A stretch of DNA of 64,000 nucleotides from Streptomyces parvus (GCF_014648875.1 NZ_BMRY01000004.1:664930-728929); one strand, 5' to 3'; positions 33,082 through 43,901 are shown, numbered from the stretch's first letter. The notes: a model not told the origin generated them from the letters alone. Translations and numbers: made by a program.

Positions 33082-34482
33082 ATGAGTCGTACCGTCATCC
33101 ACGGTGGCCTGGTCATCACCGCGTCCGACGAGATCCACGCCGACGTGCTCGTCGAGGGCGGCCGGATCGTCGCGCTCGCTGCCCACGGGACCGACGCCGC
33201 CGAGAGCTGGAGCGCCGACCGGCGGATCGACGCGACGGGCAAGTACGTCATCCCGGGCGGCGTCGACGGGCACACCCACATGGAGATGCCGTTCGGCGGA
33301 ACGTACGCCGCCGACACCTTCGAGACCGGCACCCGCGCCGCCGCCTGGGGCGGCACGACCACCATCGTCGACTTCGCCATCCAGAGCGTGGGCAAGTCCC
33401 TGCGCGAAGGGCTCGACGCCTGGTACGCCAAGGCCGACGGCAACTGCGCCATCGACTACGCCTTCCACATGATCCTCGCGGACGTGAACCCGTCCTCGCT
33501 CAAGGAGATGGACCGCCTCGTCTCCGAAGGCGTTACCTCCTTCAAACTGTTCATGGCCTACCCCGGGGTCTTCTACTCCGACGACGGCCAGATCCTGCGC
33601 GCCATGCAACAGGCCTCCGGTAACGGCGGGTTGATCATGATGCACGCCGAGAACGGCATCGCCATCGACGTCCTGGTCGAACAGGCTCTCGCCGCCGGGC
33701 ACACGGACCCCCGCTACCACGGCGACGTCCGCAAGGTCGCCCTGGAGGCCGAGGCCACACACCGCGCCGTCCAGCTCGCCCGGGTCGCCGGATCCCCCCT
33801 CTACGTCGTCCACGTCTCCGCCGACGAGGCCGTGGAGGAGATCGCCGCCGCCCGCCACAAGGGCCTCCCCGTCTTCGGCGAGACCTGCCCGCAGTACCTG
33901 TTCCTGTCCACCGACAACCTGGCCGAGCCCGACTTCGAGGGCGCCAAGTACGTCTGCTCCACCCCGCTGCGCCCCAAGGAACACCAGGAGACCCTGTGGC
34001 GGGGCCTGCGCAACAACGAACTCCAGGTCGTCTCCACCGACCACTGCCCGTTCTGCTTCTCCGGGCAGAAGGAGATGGGCCGCGGCGACTTCTCCAAGAT
34101 CCCCAACGGCATGCCCGGCGTCGAACACCGCATGGACCTGCTGCACCAGGCCGTCGTGGACGGACACATCACCCGCCGCCGCTGGATCGAGATCGCCTGC
34201 GCCTCCCCGGCCCGGATGTTCGGCCTCTACCCCAAGAAGGGCACCATCGCCCCGGGCGCCGACGCCGACATCGTCATCTACGACCCGGAAGCCCAGCAGA
34301 CCCTCTCCGCCGAGACCCACCACATGAACGTCGACTACTCGGCGTACGAGGGCAAACGCATCACCGGGCAGGTCGAGACCGTGCTCTCGCGCGGCGAAGT
34401 CGTCATCGACGGACGGAAGTTCACCGGCCGCGCCGGTCACGGTATCTACACCCCCCGCGCCACCTGTCAGTACCTCGACTAG
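33082..34482 (+). CDS. hydA: Dihydropyrimidinase / D-hydantoinase
   Basis: The 466-residue cyclic amidohydrolase starts ATG 33082 after GAGGAG. The binuclear metal site is complete: H64 and H66 in DGHTHMEMPF, carboxylated K155 in TSFKLFMAYPG, His in MMHAENG and in VVHVSADEA, and Asp in STDHCPFCFSG. The length is standard. It opens dihydrouracil, dihydrothymine or 5-substituted hydantoins to N-carbamoyl amino acids, which the first gene of the operon would hydrolyse. The 101-bp gap after the aminotransferase holds no gene. Confidence 0.95.
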   Translation: MSRTVIHGGLVITASDEIHADVLVEGGRIVALAAHGTDAAESWSADRRIDATGKYVIPGGVDGHTHMEMPFGGTYAADTFETGTRAAAWGGTTTIVDFAIQSVGKSLREGLDAWYAKADGNCAIDYAFHMILADVNPSSLKEMDRLVSEGVTSFKLFMAYPGVFYSDDGQILRAMQQASGNGGLIMMHAENGIAIDVLVEQALAAGHTDPRYHGDVRKVALEAEATHRAVQLARVAGSPLYVVHVSADEAVEEIAAARHKGLPVFGETCPQYLFLSTDNLAEPDFEGAKYVCSTPLRPKEHQETLWRGLRNNELQVVSTDHCPFCFSGQKEMGRGDFSKIPNGMPGVEHRMDLLHQAVVDGHITRRRWIEIACASPARMFGLYPKKGTIAPGADADIVIYDPEAQQTLSAETHHMNVDYSAYEGKRITGQVETVLSRGEVVIDGRKFTGRAGHGIYTPRATCQYLD

Positions 34483-34493
34483 GAGATCCCGCC

Positions 34494-35495
34494 ATGGACT
34501 TCGGACTCGTCCTCCAGACGGACCCGCCCGCCTCCGCCGTCGTCGGCCTGATGCGGCGCGCCGAACGCAACGGGTTCCGCTACGGCTGGACCTTCGACTC
34601 GGCGGTGCTCTGGCAGGAGCCGTTCGTCATCTACAGCCGCATCCTGGAGCACACGGAGAAGCTGACCGTGGGCCCGATGGTCACCAACCCGGGCACCCGC
34701 ACCTGGGAGGTCACCGCCTCCACCTTCGCCACCCTGAACGACATGTACGGCAACCGCACCGTCTGCGGCATCGGGCGCGGTGACTCCGCGATGCGCGTCG
34801 CGGGCCGCAGGCCCAACACCCTGGCCCGGCTCGGCGAGGCCATCGACGTCATCCGGGACCTCGCCGAGGGCCGGGAGGCGACCGTCGACGGGCAGCCGCT
34901 GCAGATCCCCTGGGTGAAGGACGGGCGGCTGCCGGTGTGGATGGCGGCGTACGGGCCCAAGGCCCTGGCCCTGGCCGGGCAGAAGGCCGACGGCTTCATC
35001 CTCCAGCTCGCCGACCCCTTCCTCACCGAGTGGATGATCAAGGCGGTGCGGGACGCGGCGGCCGACGCCGGACGCGACCCCGACTCCGTCACCATCTGCG
35101 TCGCGGCCCCCGCGTACGTCGGCGACGACCTGGCCCACGCCCGGGAGCAGTGCCGCTGGTTCGGCGGGATGGTCGGCAACCACGTCGCGGACCTGGTCGC
35201 CCGCTACGGCGAACACTCGGGCATGGTGCCCGACGAGCTGACCGCGTACATCGCCGGCCGTTCCGGCTACGACTACAGCCACCACGGCCGCACCGGAAAC
35301 CCGGACACCGCCTTCGTCCCCGACGAGATCGTCGACCGGTTCTGTCTCCTCGGGCCCGCCGAGGCGCACGTCGAGAAGCTCCAGGCGCTGCGGGACATGG
35401 GCGTCGACCAGTTCGCGCTCTACAACATGCACGACGCCCGGGAGGCGACCATCGACGCCTACGGGTCCGAGATCATCCCCGCCCTCACCTCCTGA
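34494..35495 (+). CDS. LLM-class (luciferase-like) flavin/F420-dependent oxidoreductase, TIGR03842-like
   Basis: A 333-residue TIM-barrel protein starting ATG 34494, 11 bp after hydA. It begins MDFGLVLQTDPPASAVVGLMRRAERNGFRYGW and has GPMVTNPGTRTWEVTASTFATLNDMYGNRTVCGIGRGDSAMRVAGR, the cofactor-binding pattern of the luciferase-like superfamily. F420 use is the usual annotation, and FMN is possible. From memory it belongs to a subfamily repeatedly found beside hydantoinase and NCS1 permease genes. The classical pathway needs a dihydropyrimidine dehydrogenase, which is absent here, so this enzyme could supply or consume the ring-reduction step. That role is inference. Confidence 0.85.
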   Translation: MDFGLVLQTDPPASAVVGLMRRAERNGFRYGWTFDSAVLWQEPFVIYSRILEHTEKLTVGPMVTNPGTRTWEVTASTFATLNDMYGNRTVCGIGRGDSAMRVAGRRPNTLARLGEAIDVIRDLAEGREATVDGQPLQIPWVKDGRLPVWMAAYGPKALALAGQKADGFILQLADPFLTEWMIKAVRDAAADAGRDPDSVTICVAAPAYVGDDLAHAREQCRWFGGMVGNHVADLVARYGEHSGMVPDELTAYIAGRSGYDYSHHGRTGNPDTAFVPDEIVDRFCLLGPAEAHVEKLQALRDMGVDQFALYNMHDAREATIDAYGSEIIPALTS

Positions 35496-35585
35496 AGCAC
35501 ATCCACCGGCCCCGCTGCCCGTCCGCACGCGCCCCGCACGCATCGCCCCGCACGGCACCGCTCCCGAGCGAAGGGCTCCACCGCC

Positions 35586-37133
35586 ATGACCGCCACCGTC
35601 CCACCCACTCCACCGCCCCCGGACGCGATACCCGCGCCCGCTGCCCCGTCCGGCCGCGTCGAACTCGCCCCCGGACAGCTCCCCGACGACCCCCGCTTCA
35701 CCAACGACGACCTGCTGCCCGTCCCCGTGGAGCGGCGCACCTGGACGACGTACAACTTCGCGGCCCTGTGGATCGGGATGGCCCACAACATCCCGTCCTG
35801 GCTGCTCGCCTCCGGTCTGGTGGCGCTCGGCATGGACTGGAAACAGGCTGTGTTCACCATCGCGCTCGCCAACGTGATCGTGCTGGCCCCGATGCTGCTG
35901 ACCGGCCACGCCGGACCCAAGTACGGCATCCCCTTCCCCGTGCTGGCCCGTGCCTCCTTCGGCCTGCGCGGCGCCAACTTGCCCGCTCTGATCCGGGCCG
36001 CCGTCGCCTGCGCGTGGTTCGGCATCCAGACCTGGATCGGCGGCGTCGGCATCTTCACGCTGCTGGGCAAGATCTTCGGCGGCTGGGCGGGCGCGGCGGA
36101 GATCGGCGGGCAGCCCTGGACGCTCTGGCTCTGCTTCGTCCTCTTCTGGGCCCTCGAACTGGCCATCATCTACCGGGGGATGGACACCCTGCGCCGCTTC
36201 GAGAACTGGGCGGCACCCTTTGTCCTGGTCGGCGCGGTCGTGCTGCTCATCTGGGTCGCCGTCAAGGCGGGCGGGTTCGGCCCGCTGCTGGACCAGCCGT
36301 CCGCGCTCGGCTGGGGCGCCGACTTCTGGCCGGTCTTCTTCCCCTCGCTGATGGGCATGATCGCCTTCTGGTCGACGCTGTCCCTCAACATCCCCGACTT
36401 CACCCGCTTCGGCGCGGGCCAACGCGCCCAGATCCGGGGCCAGTCGCTCGGGCTGCCGACCACGATGACCTTCTTCGCCCTGCTCTCCGTCTTCGTCACC
36501 TCCGGTTCGCAGGCGGTGTACGGGGTGGCCCTCTGGGACCCGGTCCAGCTCGTCGCCCGAACGGACAACGTCTTCGGTCTGGTCTTCGGTCTGGTCACCG
36601 TGCTGATCGCGACGGTCTCCGTGAACATCGCGGCGAACGTGGTCTCACCCGCGTACGACCTGGCGAACCTCGCGCCGAAGCTCATCAGCTTCCGGACCGG
36701 GGCGCTGATCACGGGCGTGATCGGGGTCGTCATCATGCCCTGGAAGCTCACCGAGACGCCCGAGCTGTACATCTTCACCTGGTTGGGCCTGGTCGGCGGC
36801 CTGCTCGGTACGGTGGCGGGCATCCTGATCGCCGACTACTGGATCGTCCGCCGCACCGTCCTCGACCTGCCCGACCTCTACCGGCCGGGCGGCCGGTACT
36901 GGTACCGGAGCGGCTGGAACTGGCGGGCCGTGGTGGCCTTCGCGGTCGGAGGGGTCCTCGCGGTGGGCGGTTCTCACTCGGCCCCCGGGAAGGGCCCGTT
37001 CCCCGCCGACGGCCTGATCCCGTTCCTGAAACCGCTGGCCGACTACGGCTGGGCGGTCGGGCTCGCCTCCTCGCTGCTGCTGTATGTGGCGCTGACGCGT
37101 CGGTCGACGAACCGGCCGGTCACACCGGTTTGA
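35586..37133 (+). CDS. NCS1 family nucleobase/hydantoin permease
   Basis: The 515-residue transporter has about 12 membrane helices. Family hallmarks are RTWTTYNFAALWIGMAHNIPSWLLASGL (substrate-site helix 1), KYGIPFPVLARASFGLRGANLPA, and LNIPDFTRFG. A Pro-rich cytoplasmic N-terminus precedes them. NCS1 proteins such as Mhp1 and PucI import hydantoins, uracil, cytosine or allantoin with Na+ or H+. As last gene of the operon it probably imports the substrate of the dihydropyrimidinase. Its end overlaps the convergent next gene by 14 bp. Confidence 0.94.
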   Translation: MTATVPPTPPPPDAIPAPAAPSGRVELAPGQLPDDPRFTNDDLLPVPVERRTWTTYNFAALWIGMAHNIPSWLLASGLVALGMDWKQAVFTIALANVIVLAPMLLTGHAGPKYGIPFPVLARASFGLRGANLPALIRAAVACAWFGIQTWIGGVGIFTLLGKIFGGWAGAAEIGGQPWTLWLCFVLFWALELAIIYRGMDTLRRFENWAAPFVLVGAVVLLIWVAVKAGGFGPLLDQPSALGWGADFWPVFFPSLMGMIAFWSTLSLNIPDFTRFGAGQRAQIRGQSLGLPTTMTFFALLSVFVTSGSQAVYGVALWDPVQLVARTDNVFGLVFGLVTVLIATVSVNIAANVVSPAYDLANLAPKLISFRTGALITGVIGVVIMPWKLTETPELYIFTWLGLVGGLLGTVAGILIADYWIVRRTVLDLPDLYRPGGRYWYRSGWNWRAVVAFAVGGVLAVGGSHSAPGKGPFPADGLIPFLKPLADYGWAVGLASSLLLYVALTRRSTNRPVTPV

Positions 37134-37881
37134 TGCTGCGGCCCAGCAGGGCGGTGATGTCCACCGTCTCGTCCGCCGAGGGGGTGGCCGTGGGCACCGG
37201 CCGGTCGAAGCCGGAGAAGTCCACGGTCCCCTCCTCGTCGCCGCCCCGCACGGTGATCCGCACCGGGTACGGCGTGCCCTCGGCGGCCACGTAGGCCGTC
37301 ATGCGCTCACCGCCCTCGGCCCGGGTCACCGGGACGGCCGGCGCGCCGTTCACCTCGGTCCTCGCGCCCTTCGTCAGCCCGTCGAAATCGGCGTCGCCGG
37401 CGTTGTCCGTCATCAGCTCGCGGAACGTGTCGAGATCGCAGAACTCGGTTACTTCCAGCATGCGGGGGTCGTCGGCCCCGGCCTTCATGTAGCGGCCGTC
37501 GAGGATCTTGTCGAAGGTGGAACCGCCGATCGGCACGTGGTTCTCCCAGAAGGCGGCGTCCGGCTTCAGCCAGACGTCGTCGCCGCGTTTCACGATCTCC
37601 ACCGAACCGTCGTCGCCCATGTCCACCCCGCCCGCGCAGTTCCCCTCGCGGTCCAGCGTGAGGTCGACGCTCCCTTCCTCGCCGGTGGCGCCGACGCTGC
37701 CGCGCGCGCTCAGATGCAGGGACCGGGCGTCGAGCAGGGCGTCGCGGGCGCGTTCGGCGATCTCCTCCGCGGGGAGCGTGTCGATGTCGTCGTCAGCCCG
37801 CGCGAGGGTGCCACCCGTCACGGTGAGAGCGACGGCCGCCGCACCCGCGGCCGCCCGGGCGGCCCATCGGTGTCCGCTCAC
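37120..37881 (-). CDS. Secreted LppX/LprG-like protein of unknown function
   Basis: A 253-residue protein starting GTG 37881 after GAGGAGG. The N-terminal export signal is AARAAAGAAAVALTVTGGTLARA, with Ala-x-Ala-type cleavage and no lipobox Cys. The mature part shows LPAEEIAERARDALLDARSLHLSARGSVG, the opening of LppX/LprAFG-like folds that bind lipids in mycobacteria. KRGDDVWLKPDAAFWENH and the C-terminal PYPVRITVRGGDEEGTVDFSGFDRPV strands agree with that. The ligand is unknown. It converges on the NCS1 permease gene with a 14-bp overlap. Confidence 0.8.
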   Translation of the reverse strand: MSGHRWAARAAAGAAAVALTVTGGTLARADDDIDTLPAEEIAERARDALLDARSLHLSARGSVGATGEEGSVDLTLDREGNCAGGVDMGDDGSVEIVKRGDDVWLKPDAAFWENHVPIGGSTFDKILDGRYMKAGADDPRMLEVTEFCDLDTFRELMTDNAGDADFDGLTKGARTEVNGAPAVPVTRAEGGERMTAYVAAEGTPYPVRITVRGGDEEGTVDFSGFDRPVPTATPSADETVDITALLGRSIKPV

Positions 37882-37942
37882 GTCGCCTCCTCGAAAAGGC
37901 CCCGGTCAGGGCGTACGAACCAGGATGACCGGCACATTCGAG

Positions 37943-37977
37943 CGTACGCCGGGTGAGGGGGCGCCGCCCGGCGTACG
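37943..37977. other. 11-bp inverted repeat in the intergenic region
   Basis: CGTACGCCGGG 37943-37953 and CCCGGCGTACG 37967-37977 are perfect reverse complements with a 13-base spacer. The spot lies between the starts of two divergent genes, so it is more likely a binding site or a leader hairpin than a terminator. Confidence 0.5.
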
Positions 37978-38032
37978 TACGGAGAGTGAAGCGCCACGGT
38001 GTTTTCGACCACGGAGCGTGGGCAAAGCTGCG

Positions 38033-38052
38033 GTGATCCCGCCCGGGATCAC
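38033..38052. promoter_or_regulatory. Palindrome GTGATCCCG-CC-CGGGATCAC upstream of a secreted protein gene
   Basis: Perfect nine-base arms around a two-base centre, 30 bp upstream of the ATG at 38082. It could be an operator, or a leader hairpin just ahead of the AAGGAG ribosome-binding site at 38069-38074. Nothing adjacent identifies the binding protein. Confidence 0.5.
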
Positions 38053-38081
38053 GTACGCACGCCGCATGAAGGAGACCATGG

Positions 38082-38468
38082 ATGAACCTGTTCACGGGGA
38101 CGAGGCGCAGGGGCGGTACGGCCGCGGGGAAGGGCTCGCGGTCCGTCCTGCGGGCGCTCGCCGCCGCGGCGACGGTGGCCGCGCTGGCGGTCTCGGTCAC
38201 GTCGGCGACCGCGACCGCCGCCCCGGCCGCGATCCCGCCCGGTCTGTCCTGCGACACCGGCAAGCACGCCATCGACGAGTACACGGGCTTCGCGCTCTGT
38301 CGCAACAACGGCAGCCAGACGCAGACCTTCTGGGTCCACCTGGTCTGCGGCTGGGCCCCGGACGTCGACGGCAACCACGTCACTCTCAGGCCCGGCGAGT
38401 CCGGCCAGTCCACCGCCCACTGCGGGAAGATCGGCACCGGAATCGGCGAGATCCACGTACGCCCGTGA
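38082..38468 (+). CDS. Small secreted protein of unknown function
   Basis: A 128-residue protein starting ATG 38082, seven bases after AAGGAG. An Arg-rich n-region and a long hydrophobic stretch (SVLRALAAAATVAALAVSVTSATATAAPA) form a cleavable signal. The mature domain of about 80 residues has four cysteines (LSCDTGK, LCRNNGS, LVCGWAP, AHCGKIG), enough for two disulfides, and the pattern FWVHLVCGWAPDVDGNHVTLRPGESG. I do not recognise the family. It may be a small extracellular beta-sandwich or inhibitor-like protein. Confidence 0.8.
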   Translation: MNLFTGTRRRGGTAAGKGSRSVLRALAAAATVAALAVSVTSATATAAPAAIPPGLSCDTGKHAIDEYTGFALCRNNGSQTQTFWVHLVCGWAPDVDGNHVTLRPGESGQSTAHCGKIGTGIGEIHVRP

Positions 38469-38639
38469 CGCCGGGGCTGTGAGAACCCGCACCACCTGCC
38501 GCACCGGCCATTCCCGCAACGGCTGGAGCGGCCCGAACGGTTGAGCATGCCGCCTCCTCTCGTTACCCTCCAGTAAGTAGGCGTGGGCGCAGCCGGGACG
38601 ACCGGCCGGCCCCGCGACACGAGGGAGGCGGCACCCCCC

Positions 38640-40163
38640 ATGTCCTCAGCGGAGCCCACCGAAGCCGAGCCGACCGCACCGCAGCCGACCGCGGCGGGAC
38701 CTGCCGCCCGGACCGGTCCGGCCGTACGGGAGCCCGGTCGCGCCGCCCGTCCGGCGGCCCCCGTTCCGTCGCCGCTCCCCGGACTCGCGGAGAGTGCCCG
38801 CCTGCTCGCCGACGCCACCACCACCTCCACCGCGCTCGTGGCCGACGCCCTCGCCCGTATCGAGGCCTCCCAGCCCACCCTCAACGCCTTCCGCCACCTG
38901 CGGGCCGCGGCCGCGCTCGCCGAGGCCGAGGAGGCCGACCGCAGGCTCGCGGCGGGGGAGCGGCTGCCCCTGCTCGGCGTGCCGGTCGCCGTCAAGGACG
39001 ACACCGATGTGGCGGGCCTGCCCACGCACTTCGGCTGCGACGGGGACCTGCCCCCGGCCGGGTCCGACAGCGAGGCGGTCCGCCGGCTGCGCGCCGCCGG
39101 AGCCGTCGTCGTCGGCAAGACCAACTCCTGCGAACTGGGCCAGTGGCCCTTCACCGAGGGAACCGCCTTCGGCGCCACCCGCAACCCGTGGAACACCGGG
39201 CACACCCCGGGCGGCTCGTCCGGCGGTTCCGCCGCCGCTGTCGCCGCCGGGCTCGTCCCCGCCGCCCTCGGCTCGGACGGTGCCGGATCCGTCCGCATCC
39301 CCGCCGCCTGGACGCATCTCGTCGGCATCAAACCGCAGCGCGGGCGGATCTCGGTCCACCCGCACAGCGACTCCTTCCAGGGGCTCACCGTGAACGGCCC
39401 CCTCGCCCGTACGGTCGCCGACGCCGCGCTGCTCCTGGACGCCGTGGCCGGCGCCCACCCCGAGGACTTCCACCGGCCGCCCGCCGTGCGCGCCGCCGAC
39501 GCCGCCCGCCGCGACCCGGGCCGTCTGCGCATCGCGCTCGCCTGGCGTCCCCCGCTCACCCTCACCGGTGCCGGGCCGGACCCGGAGGTGCGCCGGGCCG
39601 TCACCGCACTCGCCGACACCCTCGCCCGGCTCGGCCACCACGTCGAGGAGGCACGCCCCCGGTACGGGCTGATCGGCCTCGCCTTCGTGCCCCGCGCCAC
39701 CGTGGGCATCGCCGAATTCGCCGCCCGGCACCCCGAACCGGCCCTGCTCGACCCGCGCACCCGCAGCGCCCTGCGCACCGGGACGCGGCTGGGGGGCCGG
39801 GTCGTGCGGGCCGCCCGCGCCCGCGAAGTGCGCCAGCACCGCAGGATCGGCGCCCTCTTCGATGCCTCCGGGTTCGACGTGCTCCTCACCCCGACCACGG
39901 CCGCGCCGCCGCCCCGGATCGGCCGGTTCGACGACCTGAGCGCCTGGCGCACCGACATCGCGATGGCCGCCGCCTGCCCCTACGCCTGGCCGTGGAACGT
40001 CCTCGGCTGGCCCGGGGTGAACGTCCCGGCCGGCTTCACCCGCTCCGGCCTCCCGGTCGGGGCCCAACTGCTCGGCCCCTCCCGCAGCGAGGAGCGGCTG
40101 ATCGCGCTCGCCGCCCAACTGGAGGACGACCTGCGCTGGTTCGAGCACCGGCCGCCGGTCTGA
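38640..40163 (+). CDS. Amidase signature family enzyme
   Basis: A 507-residue protein starting ATG 38640 after GAGGGAGG. The first about 45 residues are Pro/Ala/Thr-rich and probably disordered. The amidase core follows with the Ser-cisSer-Lys triad: Lys in VPVAVKDDTDVAG, and the two serines in TPGGSSGGSAAAVAAGLVPAALGSDGAGSVRIPAA. The C-terminal part includes TPTTAAPPP and GWPGVNVPAGFTRSGLPVGAQLLGP. It hydrolyses an unidentified amide. No transporter or partner gene is adjacent, and it is not part of a gatCAB cluster, so it is a stand-alone hydrolase. Confidence 0.92.
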   Translation: MSSAEPTEAEPTAPQPTAAGPAARTGPAVREPGRAARPAAPVPSPLPGLAESARLLADATTTSTALVADALARIEASQPTLNAFRHLRAAAALAEAEEADRRLAAGERLPLLGVPVAVKDDTDVAGLPTHFGCDGDLPPAGSDSEAVRRLRAAGAVVVGKTNSCELGQWPFTEGTAFGATRNPWNTGHTPGGSSGGSAAAVAAGLVPAALGSDGAGSVRIPAAWTHLVGIKPQRGRISVHPHSDSFQGLTVNGPLARTVADAALLLDAVAGAHPEDFHRPPAVRAADAARRDPGRLRIALAWRPPLTLTGAGPDPEVRRAVTALADTLARLGHHVEEARPRYGLIGLAFVPRATVGIAEFAARHPEPALLDPRTRSALRTGTRLGGRVVRAARAREVRQHRRIGALFDASGFDVLLTPTTAAPPPRIGRFDDLSAWRTDIAMAAACPYAWPWNVLGWPGVNVPAGFTRSGLPVGAQLLGPSRSEERLIALAAQLEDDLRWFEHRPPV

Positions 40164-40224
40164 CGAGGCCTGTGCTCACGCCCGGGCCGCCGGCCCGTCG
40201 CCTGATGACACGTCTCCACTTACG

Positions 40225-41103
40225 TCACTTCTCGGTGAGCATGTCCTTGCGGAGCTTCGTGAGCAGCCGGGACAGCAGCCGGGAGACATGCATCTGGGAG
40301 ATGCCGAGGTGCTCGCCGATCTGGGCCTGTGTCATCTCCTGGCCGAACCGCATCGCGACGATCTCCCGCTCCCGTTCGTCCAGCTGCTCCAGCAGCGGAG
40401 CCAGGGTGTGCAGGTCCTCGACCAGTTCCATGGCCGGGTCGACGTCCCCCTTGATGTCGCCGTAGGTGACCGTCTCAGCGCTGTTCTGGTCGGCGCCGAT
40501 GGGCAGGTCGAGGGAGCCCGCCGTGTAGCCGTTGGCGGCTATGAGTCCCTCGATGACCTCTTCTTCGGTGAGTTCGAGATGCCGGGCCAGTTCGGCGACC
40601 GTGGGCTCGCGATCGAGCCGGGAGGCGAGCGCTTCGCGGGTCTTGGCCAGGGTCACGCGCAGTTCCTGCAGACGGCGGGGAACGTGGACGGCCCACGTCG
40701 AATCGCGGAAGAACCGCTTGATCTCGCCGACGATGTACGGGATGGCGAACGAGGTGAACTCCACCTCCCGGCTGAGCTCGAACCGGTCGATCGCCTTGAT
40801 CAGCCCGATCGTGCCGACCTGGATGATGTCCTCCATCTCACCGCTGCCACGGTTGCGGAAGCGCTTCGCCGCGAAGTGCACCAGCGAGAGGTTCATCTCG
40901 ATCAGGGTGTTCCGCGCGTACTGGTACTCGTGCGTTCCCTCTTCCAGCACCTGCAACTGCCCGAAGAACAGGGCCGCCATCGCCCGTGCGTCCTTCGGCG
41001 CGATCTTCGCGGGGTCATCGATCTGAGGAAGGGCCGCGGGAGCGGCGGGCGTGTCGTGCTCCGGGGTGGTGGAGAGCTGAGGGTGCTGCGTTGTGGTCGG
41101 CAC
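40225..41103 (-). CDS. SigB/SigF-family RNA polymerase sigma factor
   Basis: The 292-residue sigma-70 family protein starts at GTG 41103 (VPTTTQHPQ) with GGGAG upstream. After a disordered N-terminus of about 50 residues, region 2 reads RNTLIEMNLSLVHFAAKRFRNRG..EDIIQVGTIGLIKAIDRFELSREVEFTSFAIPYIVGEIKRFFRD. Region 3 contains VPRRLQELRVTLAKTREAL. Region 4 has ETMTQ-type HTH residues (MRFGQEMTQAQIGEHLGISQMHVSRLLSRLL). This is the stress or sporulation sigma group with many Streptomyces paralogues controlled by anti-sigma factors. No anti-sigma or anti-anti-sigma gene is adjacent. Confidence 0.94.
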   Translation of the reverse strand: MPTTTQHPQLSTTPEHDTPAAPAALPQIDDPAKIAPKDARAMAALFFGQLQVLEEGTHEYQYARNTLIEMNLSLVHFAAKRFRNRGSGEMEDIIQVGTIGLIKAIDRFELSREVEFTSFAIPYIVGEIKRFFRDSTWAVHVPRRLQELRVTLAKTREALASRLDREPTVAELARHLELTEEEVIEGLIAANGYTAGSLDLPIGADQNSAETVTYGDIKGDVDPAMELVEDLHTLAPLLEQLDEREREIVAMRFGQEMTQAQIGEHLGISQMHVSRLLSRLLTKLRKDMLTEK

Positions 41104-41236
41104 GAGAGTCTCCCGGTGACTGATGCGTGTGGACAACACGGGAGGGCACCGACAGGGAACACCTCACGGCGGCCGATGCCGCTCCCGCGAGCGTGTGCCT
41201 ATCTGCCTAAGCACGTCGATTCCGCTTCTTTCCCCG

Positions 41237-41469
41237 ATGGGTGCTCTCAAACACACGCACTGGCCGCAGACCCCGTTCCTGCTGGAGGTGGGTGCGGGCG
41301 CGGCGGAGGCGGTGCGGCCCGGGGTTCCGGCGCGGCCGGCCCGGCTGCCGACGAACCTGCTGGACAACGCGGCCACGTTCAGCCCGCCGGGCACCCCGGT
41401 GGCGGCGGGGCGCTGTTCACGCTGACGCTCGGCGCCCAGGGCCCGCCGGGAGGTTCTCACGCGCCGTGA
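41237..41469 (+). pseudogene. Remnant of a sensor histidine kinase ATPase domain
   Basis: The frame beginning MGALKHTHWPQTPFLLEVGAG contains LPTNLLDNAATFSPPGTPV, which closely matches the N-box of histidine kinases (LLDNA..FSPPGTPV), as in the CvnA-like kinases of Streptomyces. The frame then breaks. A shifted frame continues GALFTLTLGAQGPPGG, resembling the final strand of the ATPase fold. The G1 and G2 boxes expected between them are missing. It lies in the 498-bp gap between the sigma factor and icd and is best read as a decayed fragment. Nothing else is visible in that gap besides the icd promoter region. Confidence 0.6.
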
Positions 41470-41559
41470 GCGCGCGGTCACGGCCCCGCTCGCCCGCACG
41501 GCGTCCTGGCCACGAAGCCGTGCGGGGGCCTTGTGGAGCCCGGCACGCCGAAGAGATAT

Positions 41560-41571
41560 CTTGATGTCAAG
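41560..41571. promoter_or_regulatory. Palindrome CTTGA-TG-TCAAG upstream of icd
   Basis: A perfect CTTGA/TCAAG palindrome, preceded by GATAT, lies 30 bp upstream of the icd GTG. It is A+T-rich for this genome and sits where promoter elements are expected, so it could be an operator for a central-carbon regulator. The regulator is unknown. Confidence 0.45.
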
Positions 41572-41601
41572 CAATGTTGCAGACGTGGAGCGGAGCACCC
41601 G

Positions 41602-43824
<2,223 letters not shown>

Positions 43825-43865
43825 CGTGACATGAGCCGGGGGCGGCCTCATCGCCCCCGTCCGTG

Positions 43866-43901
43866 ACCGCCCCGGTCGGCCCTGGTGCCTGCCGGGGCGG
43901 T
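43866..43901. terminator. Hairpin terminator after icd
   Basis: ACCGCCCCGG 43866-43875 pairs with CCGGGGCGGT 43892-43901 around a 16-base loop, 41 bp after the icd stop. A second smaller GC hairpin (GGGGGCG/CGCCCCC, about 43838-43858) precedes it. Confidence 0.75.
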
